This document shows positions 1 through 8,841 of a stretch of 64,000 bases of DNA, in pieces (the first letter of the stretch is position 1; every line of letters starts with the position of its first letter). Below the pieces are notes generated by a model. The model had not been told where the DNA came from. It ran no database searches and saw nothing but the letters and a program-made list of their open reading frames with translations. The position numbers and the translations under genes were made by a program. Source of the DNA: Tateyamaria sp. Alg231-49 (lineage in GTDB: Bacteria; Pseudomonadota; Alphaproteobacteria; Rhodobacterales; Rhodobacteraceae). Where the stretch lies: the NCBI RefSeq assembly GCF_900143535.1, contig NZ_FRFA01000002.1, positions 248,001 to 312,000 on the forward strand, in the 5' to 3' direction.

Positions 1-381
1 GAGGCCGCAAAAACGGTTTTCCCGCTGCCGGAAATCACCGCAGACGATGAATACATCCGGCGCAGTTTTTCCATCGAGGAAACGGCATTTGTCAAAGAAT
101 GCCGTTTCGTTGCGCGTGCTCCACTGAGCCTTTCGAGCCTGTTCAAAGTCAGATGTCGTAGTTTACGCGGGGCGCGCGAAGTTCAGGCCATGGGGCTGCG
201 TAAATCGGAAGGCTCCAGCGTGAAGGCTGTCATTGGACGCGCCCTGCGTCAGCCGACCGGCGCATTTTCGATACTTGTTTACTTATCAGTCAACACTGCA
301 GCTCGGTTCGTGTTGGCCCTTCGGCCGTCTGGAAAATCGGGCCATTGGGGTCGTGATCTGACCACGAGGGTGGCGTCCTGA
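1..381 (+). CDS. Glycosyltransferase (family 2-like), C-terminal part only
   Basis: The reading frame is open from the first base and ends with TGA at 379-381, so the 5' part lies outside the window; 126 residues are visible. The stretch with DDEYIRRSF followed by a basic, hydrophobic C-terminus (VKAVIGRALRQPTGAF) resembles the tail of family-2 glycosyltransferases of exopolysaccharide loci. The assignment rests mainly on the neighbours: a Wzc-like protein starts one base after this stop, followed by a sugar transferase and RfbA. It probably adds a sugar to an undecaprenyl-linked repeat unit at the inner membrane. The catalytic GT-A domain is not visible, so the family call is tentative. Confidence 0.55.
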   Translation, partial: EAAKTVFPLPEITADDEYIRRSFSIEETAFVKECRFVARAPLSLSSLFKVRCRSLRGAREVQAMGLRKSEGSSVKAVIGRALRQPTGAFSILVYLSVNTAARFVLALRPSGKSGHWGRDLTTRVAS

Positions 382-382
382 A

Positions 383-2440
383 ATGAATGTCGCAGCATCA
401 ATCCCGGCAGAGGATTCGCAGGACACCTATGTCCCAGTCCCTCAAGATACGCCTCAACCCAATCCCATTGCAGCTTTGACACGCGCCATGCGCGGGCGTT
501 GGCGCACAGCAGTGGCGGGGGCAATTCTATTGGCGCCGGCATTTGCAGCGGTGGGATATTTTTCGGGTGTCCAACTATATGAATCTCAAGCGATCCTGCG
601 CGTCTATCCTCAGGAATCCAATATCCTTTATGCGACGGGTGAGGATTCGGTTCTCAAAACTTTCGACAGCTTTGTGAAGGCTGAAACCACCTATGTTGCG
701 TCGCATCAGGTCATGGAACGCGCTGTGGAGCAGATCGCAGTTCAGCGGCCTGACCTTGCCGACGGCTTAAAGGCCAAAGACCTTGCGGGTTCCATCGAAA
801 TAAAACGTTCCGACAGCCTGATCGTGCTTAAAACAAAAAGCAAGGAAGCCGCATTTGCGAGCCAGAAACTGGCCGCTTTGATCGATTCCTATCTGGCATT
901 GAAAACAGAAGCGGAAGAGGCGCGGACCTCGGTGCGCTTGTCCGAACTGCGCTCACGGGAAACTCAACTGGCCGCCAGACTGTCAAATCTGAGATCAGAT
1001 CAGCTTGAGGTTGGCGGAGAGTTTGGCCTGAACGCACTGGCCAAGGCGCATATAGAAAAAATCGCTCAAATTGATGCGCTCGCGGGTCGTAAATCCGAGG
1101 TTGCAGCAACGCTGGCGACGCTTGAGACGAACAGCGCGCCGGCCTCTGCTGATACATCAAATCAGGAGATCATGCGGGCGACACTTCTGGATCGCGCCAT
1201 GGCCGATCTGAGCTTTGAACGTGCCAAACTGATGAGTGAACTGGCCGGATTACGCGCCGGTTACGAAAATCATTCCAACATGCGTTTTAAGCAAAAAGAA
1301 TTCGCCAAGGTCGAAGAGATAGCTGTGATCGAAAAGGCAATGTCCGATCGCCGCGAGCAGATCCGCGTCCTTGGCCAGACCGGGGCCCTAACCGATGTCA
1401 CCGCGGGCGGGGACGACACCACGACTGCCGAAATTCAAGCACTATACATTAAAGTCAAAAGCCAACTCGACTTCGCACGGAAAGAAGCGCGCGATCTCAA
1501 TCGCCGTCGCATCGAACTGGACCATATCGAAAACGAAATTGGTGAGGCCGAAGGGCTTTTGGAAGAAACCCGTCGGGCGCTTGAAGTCATCCGCCTTGAG
1601 TTTGGTCGGGCATTGCCGGGCTACGCGGTTGTAATGTCTCCACCGTCGACGCCGGTCGATCCCGCGGAAGACACCCGCAAAATGATGGTTGCTGGCGGCG
1701 GCATGGCGGGTGCCTTCCTTGCATTGGCGATGACGTTGGCGATGGCACTCCGCGAACGTCGTGTCAGATTTGCCGAAACGCTTGAGCCATTCGAGCACCG
1801 GTTGCCGGTCCGACAAGTTTCTGCTGCCGACGAAACAGACCCCCATGCATCCGATCTACTGCGCAATGAGCTGCAATTGCAGAACCTCAGAAAGCCAAGG
1901 TTGGTCGGTAAACCACCGGTCATCGCGATCACCCGTGCCAACGCCGGCGATACGACTGAAATTGCTCATGCGCTGGCTCAGAGCTTTGCTCGGGCGCGTA
2001 TGAAAACGCTTTTCATCGAAGCCGACATCGAAGGGCAGGATGCCGAAATGGCCGATGCAGGTTGGAGCGATCTGCTCTCGGGGACAGCCGTCAAACCTCG
2101 TGATGTCGATGGCGCGGATCACCTTTTCGAAATTGGTGCGGGCAATGACCATACCCTGAAAGACCGGGCTGTTTCAGCCCCAATGGTCCGGGCGGCTCTC
2201 GAGCGAGTTTCTGGTGACTTTGACGTCGTGGTCGTCTCTGCGGGTAGCCTTCAGGACCGTCTTTCGGCCCAGTTCATCCTATCCAATTCGGAAGTCGCGG
2301 TGCTTGCCATCAAACCTTCTGATGAGCAGGTGAACATCATTTCTCAAATCGACCGACTGGACAGCCTGCCGCGCAACGGCAGCGTCGCAGTCTTGCGCAA
2401 CGCATTGGCTAGAGACCCTTGGTTGGCAGTCAGAACCTGA
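383..2440 (+). CDS. Wzz/GumC-type exopolysaccharide co-polymerase with degenerate BY-kinase domain
   Basis: A 685-aa polysaccharide co-polymerase that sets chain length or assists export at the inner membrane. Residues 40-60 form a first membrane segment (AVAGAILLAPAFAAVGYF), followed by a Wzz domain, a long coiled-coil periplasmic region (about 150-420) and a second membrane segment near 435-460. The C-terminal cytoplasmic part (about 500-685) has the tyrosine-kinase fold, but the Walker A position reads ANAGDTTE with no GKT/S lysine, and the A' motif reads FIEADIEGQD. There is also no tyrosine cluster at the C-terminus. It is therefore probably a kinase-dead scaffold. A GAGGGTGG ribosome site precedes the ATG, one base after the preceding glycosyltransferase stop. 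Confidence 0.88.
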   Translation: MNVAASIPAEDSQDTYVPVPQDTPQPNPIAALTRAMRGRWRTAVAGAILLAPAFAAVGYFSGVQLYESQAILRVYPQESNILYATGEDSVLKTFDSFVKAETTYVASHQVMERAVEQIAVQRPDLADGLKAKDLAGSIEIKRSDSLIVLKTKSKEAAFASQKLAALIDSYLALKTEAEEARTSVRLSELRSRETQLAARLSNLRSDQLEVGGEFGLNALAKAHIEKIAQIDALAGRKSEVAATLATLETNSAPASADTSNQEIMRATLLDRAMADLSFERAKLMSELAGLRAGYENHSNMRFKQKEFAKVEEIAVIEKAMSDRREQIRVLGQTGALTDVTAGGDDTTTAEIQALYIKVKSQLDFARKEARDLNRRRIELDHIENEIGEAEGLLEETRRALEVIRLEFGRALPGYAVVMSPPSTPVDPAEDTRKMMVAGGGMAGAFLALAMTLAMALRERRVRFAETLEPFEHRLPVRQVSAADETDPHASDLLRNELQLQNLRKPRLVGKPPVIAITRANAGDTTEIAHALAQSFARARMKTLFIEADIEGQDAEMADAGWSDLLSGTAVKPRDVDGADHLFEIGAGNDHTLKDRAVSAPMVRAALERVSGDFDVVVVSAGSLQDRLSAQFILSNSEVAVLAIKPSDEQVNIISQIDRLDSLPRNGSVAVLRNALARDPWLAVRT

Positions 2441-2466
2441 GTTTTAAACAGTTTGGAGCAGTAACT

Positions 2467-3111
2467 ATGACCACAACATTAATTGAGACCGTCCGCCTCG
2501 GGACTATACGGTCCGGTGGGCGATCTAAACGCATCATGGATTTCACACTTTCCCTATTGGGTCTGATGGCGATCTGGCCGGTATTTCTTGCGATCGCAGT
2601 TGCTGTCTCCTGCACGTCGCGCGGCCCGGTATTCTTCGTGCAACGGCGCGTCGGCCTGAATGGTAAGACCTTCAAGATGTTCAAGTTCCGCTCCATGTAT
2701 CAGGACGCTGATACGCGACGCGCAGAAGTCGAAAAGCTCAGCGACCGGAACGGCATCTGCCTGAAAGTAAAGCGTGACCCTCGTGTCACTCCCGTTGGTC
2801 GCGTGCTGAGGCGCTTGTCGCTTGATGAACTGCCACAAATCTTCAACGTGCTTTGGGGAGATATGTCACTTGTTGGCCCTCGTCCGGCCCTCGTGTCCGA
2901 GGTTGAGGATTATCCCGATCACGCCCATCTCCGTCACACCGTTCTGCCCGGTATCACCGGTCTATGGCAGATATCCGGTCGCGCCGACATCGGATTTGAA
3001 GAGATGATCTCGCTGGATCTGCACTATGTGCGCCGAGTGTCCTTTCAGACTGACGCAATGATCCTGTTGATGACTTTCCGCGCCGTTCTGAGCGGCAGAG
3101 GCGCCTACTGA
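2467..3111 (+). CDS. Undecaprenyl-phosphate sugar phosphotransferase (initiating transferase)
   Basis: A 214-aa bacterial sugar transferase (PF02397 family) that transfers a sugar-1-phosphate from a nucleotide sugar to undecaprenyl phosphate, the first step of repeat-unit assembly. Family motifs are clear: KRIMDFTLS with one membrane segment near the N-terminus, FVQRRVGLNGKTFKMFKFRSM, LRRLSLDELPQIFNVL, DMSLVGPRPAL and PGITGLWQISGR. It is the short form without the multi-span N-terminal membrane domain of WbaP. The frame opens earlier (2419), but ATG 2467 is chosen because GGAG lies 8 bases upstream and family members start near this point. It follows the Wzc-like gene by 26 bp in the same operon. 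Confidence 0.92.
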   Translation: MTTTLIETVRLGTIRSGGRSKRIMDFTLSLLGLMAIWPVFLAIAVAVSCTSRGPVFFVQRRVGLNGKTFKMFKFRSMYQDADTRRAEVEKLSDRNGICLKVKRDPRVTPVGRVLRRLSLDELPQIFNVLWGDMSLVGPRPALVSEVEDYPDHAHLRHTVLPGITGLWQISGRADIGFEEMISLDLHYVRRVSFQTDAMILLMTFRAVLSGRGAY

Positions 3112-3159
3112 CCCAGGCCGCCCATCGCACCTGAAATTTTATCGAAGGAGAGCGTCGCC

Positions 3160-4056
3160 ATGCAACGCAAAGGAATAATTCTGGCCGGTGGCAAAGGTAC
3201 ACGCCTCAGACCGCTGACAAATAGCGTCAGCAAGCCGCTCTTGCCAATCTATGACAAGCCGATGATTTACTATCCCCTCACCGTGCTGATGCAGGCCGGG
3301 ATCCGCGAAATCGCCATCATCACCACACCAGAAGATCAACAGCTTTTCCAACGGCTGCTGGGCGATGGGAGCCAATGGGGAATTCTACTGGAATGGATCG
3401 TGCAGCCGACAGCGGACGGTATCGCGCAAGCCTATTTGCTGGCTGAAGGCTTTCTTGATGGTGCGCCTTCTGCGCTGGCGCTTGGCGATAACTTGTTTCT
3501 GGGGGATGGCATGTCTCCACATCTGGTTGCCGCGAATGCGGCACTTTCCGGCGGAACCATTTTTACCTGCGAGGTAAGTGACCCAGAACGCTATGGCGTA
3601 GCCGCTTTTGCAGGTGATCGTGTCACGGGTATTGTCGAAAAGCCGAGCAAGCCTCCATCCAATTCCGCCATCACAGGTCTTTATTTCCTTGATGCGGATG
3701 CGCCGTCTCGTGCACGCGCTGTGAAGCCTTCTGAACGTGGTGAATTTGAAATCGTCACACTGCTCCAAAGCTACCTGGAAGAAGGGGCTTTGAGTGTTCA
3801 AAGGCTCGGCGCCGGGATCGAGTGGTTTGACGCTGGTACCCATGATGCGCTGCTTGAAGCGGGGCAGGCCGTTCAGCGTTTTCAGCGGTCTGGCGAATTA
3901 TTCGGTTCACCAGATGGGGCTGCCTTCTGCCATGGATGGAGCGCGGGGGCTACCGTCGAGAACGCCCTGCATCAGCTGGGCAAGACTTCCTATGGAGCAA
4001 TGCTGGGCGCACTGGTTCGCAAAGATGCACGCGTACCTGAGGCTCTGCGGATGTGA
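3160..4056 (+). CDS. rfbA: Glucose-1-phosphate thymidylyltransferase
   Basis: A 298-aa RmlA/RfbA enzyme that makes dTDP-glucose from dTTP and glucose-1-phosphate, the entry to dTDP-rhamnose and related sugars. The N-terminal nucleotide-binding motif GIILAGGKGTRLRPLT, the YDKPMIYYPL segment and the C-terminal EWFDAGTHDAL motif are all present, and the length is normal. An AAGGAGAG ribosome site lies before ATG 3160. It ends the polysaccharide operon before the RTX gene. The rfbB, rfbC and rfbD partners are not in the window, so they are elsewhere or upstream. The last 50 residues are less conserved than the core. Confidence 0.93.
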   Translation: MQRKGIILAGGKGTRLRPLTNSVSKPLLPIYDKPMIYYPLTVLMQAGIREIAIITTPEDQQLFQRLLGDGSQWGILLEWIVQPTADGIAQAYLLAEGFLDGAPSALALGDNLFLGDGMSPHLVAANAALSGGTIFTCEVSDPERYGVAAFAGDRVTGIVEKPSKPPSNSAITGLYFLDADAPSRARAVKPSERGEFEIVTLLQSYLEEGALSVQRLGAGIEWFDAGTHDALLEAGQAVQRFQRSGELFGSPDGAAFCHGWSAGATVENALHQLGKTSYGAMLGALVRKDARVPEALRM

Positions 4057-4187
4057 AACTCAGTGCGCTGGTACGCGCCAGCATTGTCCCACGGGATCGA
4101 GAAACAAGTGGTGGTGCACCTTCTGCGCCGCGGAAATGAACAGTTAGCGACCAGACTGGATCGCAGGATAAATAGGATCAACAGAAA

Positions 4188-7178
4188 ATGGACAACTTGC
4201 TTCAGGAAACGGGCGACAAGCTTACCTTCGATCAATACGCCGTTTCAGAACACTGGGTAGGCGAAGTTGAGGTGGATGGCACGCCAGTGCTGTCGACAAC
4301 GGTCGAGACCGTGCAGGACGTGACGTACGAATTGGATTTCAATCTTGCGGCGAACCTTGCGGCGGATGTGCAGAATGTGACTGTCGAAGTGTTCTACAAC
4401 GGCAAAGCCATTGGGAATTTCTATCACGAAGGCGGTGTATTCGAAACTTACACATTTGAATTCCTGGGAACAGGAGAGGTTTCACAGCTTGAGTTCAAAA
4501 TCACTGACGTCAACGCGGGGGCGGACAGTGCAATCGATACCTCTGGCGTCATTCCTTCGTATTTGAGCCAAATGACTTTTCTGGGTGAGGAAGTGACGGT
4601 CAGCGCATTCGCGCCTGGTCAGAACTTCATCTATCAGGTGCTGAATGGACAATTGGTAAAATTCGATCTCGAAACCAACAGCTATACTGAGGCAGAAACA
4701 CCGGATGCAGTTAACGTAAATGCGATCGGCTACTCTGCCGAGCATGACCTGATCTACGGCATTGCACGGTCGAATGGTGTTGATGCTGTCGGCAACACGA
4801 TTTCCCGAAATGACGTGATTGCCATGGATGCGACTGGGGCGACTTTTGCGGTCTCGCCCGGCATCATGGGGTCATACATTGGCGATGTCGACGATCAAGG
4901 CAACCTCTGGACATTCAACGGCGGCTTGAGCCGGGCCGTAGTCTATGACCTTTCAGAAGCGAACCTTGATGGCACTTTGGCCAGTCGTACTATCGACTTG
5001 GCACCGATTGGGATGTCCACGGCGGGGCTCGCCGATCTTGCCTACCATGCGGCGACGCAGACGTTCTTTGGCGTTGCGCATGGCGGATCGACTGGGCTGC
5101 CGGGAACTTTGGTCGCCATCGACATCTCCGAGGTCAGTCTGGGTGGCGAGCCGATTGTCACAACACAGACGATCGCCGGAACGATAGTGAATGGTGAGGT
5201 CAAATCCGGCATTCCATCCGGTGCCTTCGGTGCGACCATCGTCGATGCGGACGGCAATGTTTATGTCGGCGCTAACAACACCGACCATGATCTCGACGGT
5301 AGCACAGGGAACGCTGGCGGTTTCTACAAGATCGTGACCGAGGCCGACGGTAACCTTCAGATGGAGCTGCTTGCCGAGGCACCAAAAGTATCCAGCAATG
5401 ACGGCGCAATGGATACCCGCGGTGTCGATCCCTTTTTGGGCATCGACACATCCTCTACGGTTCTGATCCGAGCGCCGGAAGTAACGGTTGCAATCGCGGA
5501 AGATGACATAGTGCAACTGGCCGCGAAGGGGGAACAGACCATTATTGATTTGCTCGCCAACGACAAGGTGACTGATGGTGATACATTGGTTCTGACCCAC
5601 CTGAACGGGGTCGAAGTCGCTGCTCTTGGCACCCTCACTCTTCAAAATGGAGAGATCGTCACATATCTCGGAGACGGTCGTGTGGCGGTCACGCCTGGGC
5701 AACTGCCACGTGACGTTTCTGCGGAGCTTACCTATTCCATCAGCAACAGCAGCGGTGTCACTGATACTGCGGTTTTGAGAATTGACACATCTCCGGTTCA
5801 AGGTGGCATCGATGCCGACCACATGGTCGGGTTTACTGATGCAGATGGTACGCAGATCGATGGGTCAGACGGCCTTAACGATGTCATTCTTGGCTATGGC
5901 GGACGAGACAAGATCTTTTCGGGTCTTGGTGATGATGACATTTATGGCGGTGCAGGAAACGACTTCATCCGTGCACAGGACGGCAACGACGTAATCTACG
6001 GCGAAGAGGACAACGACGTTTTGGACGGCGGCGCAGGTGCTGATCAGATGTTTGGTGGAACCGGGAATGACATATACTTCGTGGATAACGTTGCGGACGT
6101 GGTGTCCGAAGAGGGCGGCAGCGGAACGGATACAGTTAAGTCCAAGGTGGATTTCACCTTAGGCTCTGGTCTCGAAAACCTGTGGCTGGATAAGAACTCC
6201 TCGGCGAGCACCGGCACCGGAAACGAGTTGCGTAACATGATCGTAGGTAACAAAAACGATAACCTTATCGACGGGCAGGCGGGTAACGACAATCTAATGG
6301 GCGGGGCTGGCAACGACATTATTTTTGGCGGCGAAGGGCATGACAAGCTGCATGGCAACGATGGCGTGGACGAGTTGTACGGAGGCGCAGGCAACGACAA
6401 GCTGCACGGCGGTCTGGGCGACGATGTGGTCTTCGGCGGTGATGGAGACGATGTATTGTGCCCTGGCGAGGGTGATGATGTGATGTACGGTGGGGCAGGG
6501 CGTGATTTGCTGTCCGGGAACGCCGGTGCGGATATCGCCTATGGTGGTGCGGGTGACGACACCTACAAGGTCTCAGACGCTTTTGACACCGTTATCGAAT
6601 ACGCCGGTGAGGGTTACGATGTGGTCCATGCCTCTGCGGACTTCGCACTCTCTGAGAATGTCGAGGAACTGGTCTTTTTCGGCGATGGAGGTTTCACCGG
6701 GGTAGGCAGTACGGGTGACAACCGGATCACCGGTAATATCGGCAACGACACCTTATCCGGAGCAGAAGGCGATGATCATATCAACGGAATGCTCGGAGAC
6801 GACATCCTGCGCGGCGATGCCGGATCAGACAGGCTGTTCGGAAACGATGGAAATGATGTCATTTTTGGCGGCGATGGGGCTGACGTTTTGAGCGGAGGAG
6901 AAGGGGCTGACATTCTGAACGGCGGCGCCGGAAATGACAGCCTATACGGCGACGCAGGTGCGGATGTTTTTGAGTTCCGGTTCAACGATGGCCAAGACGA
7001 AGTCAGAAAATTCGATATACTGGAGGATGCAGTTTGGCTGGGTGGAATATCTGAGGGGGAAACCAGCTGGCTTGAAGACGACCGGGGACTTCGTCTTGAC
7101 TATGGGGAAACCGACTCCATTCTTTTTTGTGGTCTGACATCAGAACAAGCCGAAGCAATTGACTTGGTCTTTTTGTGA
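4188..7178 (+). CDS. RTX (hemolysin-type calcium-binding) secreted protein, multidomain
   Basis: A 996-aa protein with no N-terminal signal peptide and many glycine/aspartate nonapeptides (GGAGNDxxxGxxGDD type), as expected for type I secretion. Order of parts: about 25-145, a beta-sandwich resembling DUF642-like or galactose-binding domains; about 145-425, a repeat region resembling DUF6923 or a beta-propeller; about 430-540, a cadherin-like or Ig-like segment (DIVQLAAKGEQTIIDLLAND); about 565-930, two RTX blocks separated by short beta-rich linkers; 930-996, an acidic to hydrophobic C-terminus typical of type I secretion signals. No type I exporter genes lie nearby. Its position right after the polysaccharide genes suggests a matrix or surface role, which is inference. 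Only one Cys was noticed, near residue 763. Confidence 0.85.
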   Translation: MDNLLQETGDKLTFDQYAVSEHWVGEVEVDGTPVLSTTVETVQDVTYELDFNLAANLAADVQNVTVEVFYNGKAIGNFYHEGGVFETYTFEFLGTGEVSQLEFKITDVNAGADSAIDTSGVIPSYLSQMTFLGEEVTVSAFAPGQNFIYQVLNGQLVKFDLETNSYTEAETPDAVNVNAIGYSAEHDLIYGIARSNGVDAVGNTISRNDVIAMDATGATFAVSPGIMGSYIGDVDDQGNLWTFNGGLSRAVVYDLSEANLDGTLASRTIDLAPIGMSTAGLADLAYHAATQTFFGVAHGGSTGLPGTLVAIDISEVSLGGEPIVTTQTIAGTIVNGEVKSGIPSGAFGATIVDADGNVYVGANNTDHDLDGSTGNAGGFYKIVTEADGNLQMELLAEAPKVSSNDGAMDTRGVDPFLGIDTSSTVLIRAPEVTVAIAEDDIVQLAAKGEQTIIDLLANDKVTDGDTLVLTHLNGVEVAALGTLTLQNGEIVTYLGDGRVAVTPGQLPRDVSAELTYSISNSSGVTDTAVLRIDTSPVQGGIDADHMVGFTDADGTQIDGSDGLNDVILGYGGRDKIFSGLGDDDIYGGAGNDFIRAQDGNDVIYGEEDNDVLDGGAGADQMFGGTGNDIYFVDNVADVVSEEGGSGTDTVKSKVDFTLGSGLENLWLDKNSSASTGTGNELRNMIVGNKNDNLIDGQAGNDNLMGGAGNDIIFGGEGHDKLHGNDGVDELYGGAGNDKLHGGLGDDVVFGGDGDDVLCPGEGDDVMYGGAGRDLLSGNAGADIAYGGAGDDTYKVSDAFDTVIEYAGEGYDVVHASADFALSENVEELVFFGDGGFTGVGSTGDNRITGNIGNDTLSGAEGDDHINGMLGDDILRGDAGSDRLFGNDGNDVIFGGDGADVLSGGEGADILNGGAGNDSLYGDAGADVFEFRFNDGQDEVRKFDILEDAVWLGGISEGETSWLEDDRGLRLDYGETDSILFCGLTSEQAEAIDLVFL

Positions 7179-7272
7179 GTGCTTTTTGCAATTGAAAAAA
7201 CCAAGGGTCAGATTGCCGCTTCTAAATGTTGAGGCAATTTTAGCCGATGTCCTATGGTTCCCAACCGCATAG

Positions 7273-7515
7273 TCGGTTGGGTTCATCGACGCACGCGATC
7301 ACGCGCAGTGTTTTAACCGCTGGAAGAAGATATTTGGTCGCCTGACGGCCAAATATCTTTCGCTTCAGTTCCTGCTGGGTGCACAGACATTGGCGCGGTA
7401 CGGAGTTTCGGCCAAAAAAGGTGAGCAACCAGATGGCCTGTCGTCCGGCACGATCATCAAGTCGGGCCTGCCTGCTGCATGGTCAAACCAGCGCGAGCAG
7501 TTCGCGAAGCTGTAA
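7273..7515 (+). pseudogene. Open frame without a start codon, likely gene remnant
   Basis: Between the RTX gene and the left inverted repeat there is an 80-codon open frame ending in TAA at 7513-7515. It begins just after a TAG at 7270-7272 and has no ATG, GTG or TTG at its front. Its composition looks protein-like, with mostly G or C in third positions and sequence such as NRWKKIFGRLTAKYLSLQF and SGLPAAWSNQREQFAKL. The same frame continues upstream of the TAG (about 7201-7269) without another stop. I do not recognise the family. It may be the 3' end of a gene cut off by the rearrangement that brought in the neighbouring island. Confidence 0.4.
7327..7359. repeat. 11-bp perfect inverted repeat
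   Basis: AAGATATTTGG at 7327-7337 is repeated as its exact complement at 7349-7359, with an 11-nt loop. It sits inside the start-less frame 7273-7515. There is no T-run after it, so a rho-independent terminator is unlikely. It could serve as an RNA hairpin after the RTX gene or be a protein-binding site. Confidence 0.55.
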
Positions 7516-7679
7516 GCCAAGCCTCCCCTTTCCTCAAACTTGTAACGCCGGAATGGCAAACTGAGACTGGGGTCCGAAATTGGTTGGATTCCCGTTTGGG
7601 TTCCCGCTTTTGTCTGTAATTCCACAGGCCTAGCGTCAAAAAAACGCGCCACGATACCGGGCAATCTCTCGCTAGCTAA

Positions 7680-7705
7680 TAATTGCAAATTGATCATAAG
7701 CGTGC
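7680..7705 (+). repeat. Left copy of the island inverted repeat
   Basis: TAATTGC followed by AAATT and CATAAGCGTGC. It matches the reverse complement of 16663-16689 at 24 positions, with one 1-nt gap and two mismatches just before the CATAAGCGTGC core. Confidence 0.75.
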
Positions 7706-7789
7706 GCGAATCACTGATTTCTCGCGCGGACTGTCGCCAAATAGTAAATAAAAACAATGACTTAATTTGAGCCCATTTTCGCTGGACAC

Positions 7790-7822
7790 CATAACCGTGC
7801 AAGGCCGGAAGCATAAGCGTGC
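7790..7822 (+). repeat. Two subterminal copies of the end motif
   Basis: CATAACCGTGC at 7790-7800 and CATAAGCGTGC at 7812-7822 lie 22 bp apart, about two helical turns, in the same orientation as the left end repeat. The second copy, extended by two bases upstream and three downstream (7810-7825), is a 16-bp exact match to the reverse complement of the right end. This spacing and orientation fit binding sites of a Mu/TnsB-like transposase. Confidence 0.55.
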
Positions 7823-7835
7823 AAACACTGGCCGA

Positions 7836-7861
7836 AGAAAAAGCCCGCATGAAATGCGGGC
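7836..7861 (-). terminator. Rho-independent terminator after tniB
   Basis: GCCCGCAT (7843-7850) and ATGCGGGC (7854-7861) form an 8-bp stem with a GAA loop. On the minus strand the stem is followed by TTTTTC. It lies 38 bp past the tniB stop and ends the tniA-tniB transcript. Confidence 0.8.
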
Positions 7862-7899
7862 TGCTGAGAACAGGAAAGTGTTGAGTCAGATACGGTGGG

Positions 7900-8841
7900 C
7901 TATTCGCTCAGTTTAAGCATTCTCGCGGTGTCAAATGCCTCGACGTAGTCTGGTTCCGAGAAAGGAGAATACTCCTTTGTAGTGCCCGTTCGTAGTGCAA
8001 ATTGTTCAGCGAAGTCTTCCAGCTCGAGTTCGCCTTTGCCCTCCAGTTTTGCTTTAGTGAGGGTGTCAATGAACAGCTCGATGACAAGGCCCCAGCGATG
8101 AACGCATGCGTAGTCGAGCCTGCTCAGAAAGTTCTTAGTAACCAGTTGTGCAATATCGATCTCCGCTTTCTCCGCGTAGGTGAACAACAATTTGACAATT
8201 TCATCTTCATCATACTTGAGGTTGATCTCGTCGAAATGAACGGGGTCCATGAGCGCGTCGAGTTGTTGATAGGAGCCCACGTAATCGGACAATGTGGGCA
8301 CGCCGGAAAGGATCAACATCAAGGGCCAGCGGGGCTCTTTCATCATTGACTTAAAGCTGTCTAGAAAGACCGCATTCGATTTCGCGCCCGCAGAAAATAC
8401 ATGCTGGCATTCATCGTAGTGGATGCCCACGACGCCCTGACCCTGCGCTTGGTCCAATACTCGCTCCCAGATGTATTCTTGCGTACGAGCCCTTTGGACC
8501 TCATATCCGAGCGCTGTAAGTGTTTTGACCCCAAGGTCTTTGAAGCTTACTCAGCCGGACAGAACGCAACTGACAATTTTCGCCGGCCTGCCGTCAGGCA
8601 TCTGCGTCTTGCTCGCATTGAATGTACCAATCAGCTTCTTCAGTTCCCTGGATTTTCCGACTCTCGAGCTACCGGTAACCACCAGACCGCGTGCCTCTAC
8701 GCCGTCAATCAGTTGACTGCGGAACTGATCTTCGAGGCATCTGCTGAACGCCGTTCTCAATGGTTTCGCGCGACTGAATTCAAAGTGAGAATTCCTTAAC
8801 TCAGTTCCGAATTTGAATCTGTCTGGATCAATAAAGCTCAT
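7900..8841 (-). pseudogene. tniB: TniB-like AAA+ transposition ATPase, broken by one in-frame TGA
   Basis: Read through one stop, this is a 313-codon AAA+ ATPase of the TniB/TnsC type, the ATP-dependent regulator that delivers the transposase to target DNA. The N-terminal part (to 8551) carries Walker A GSSRVGKS. The C-terminal part (from 8550 down) carries Walker B VVGIHYDECQHVF and the sensor region LILSGVPTLSDY. Both parts are in the same frame: TGA at 8553-8551 interrupts ...CVLSG / VSFKDLG..., and 31 more open codons join it to the TTG that would otherwise look like a start at 8457. The gene start ATG 8841 overlaps the stop of the tniA fragment (ATGA), as in intact tni operons. A single substitution probably inactivated it. 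Confidence 0.8.

Noticed and set aside
7365-7850. 161-codon minus-strand frame
   Set aside because: It crosses the left end repeats and lies antisense to the start-less frame; no motif or ribosome site supports it.
8551-8553. TGA in tniB as a selenocysteine or recoding site
   Set aside because: No SECIS-like hairpin or selenium context is seen, and a simple nonsense mutation in a decayed transposon explains it better.
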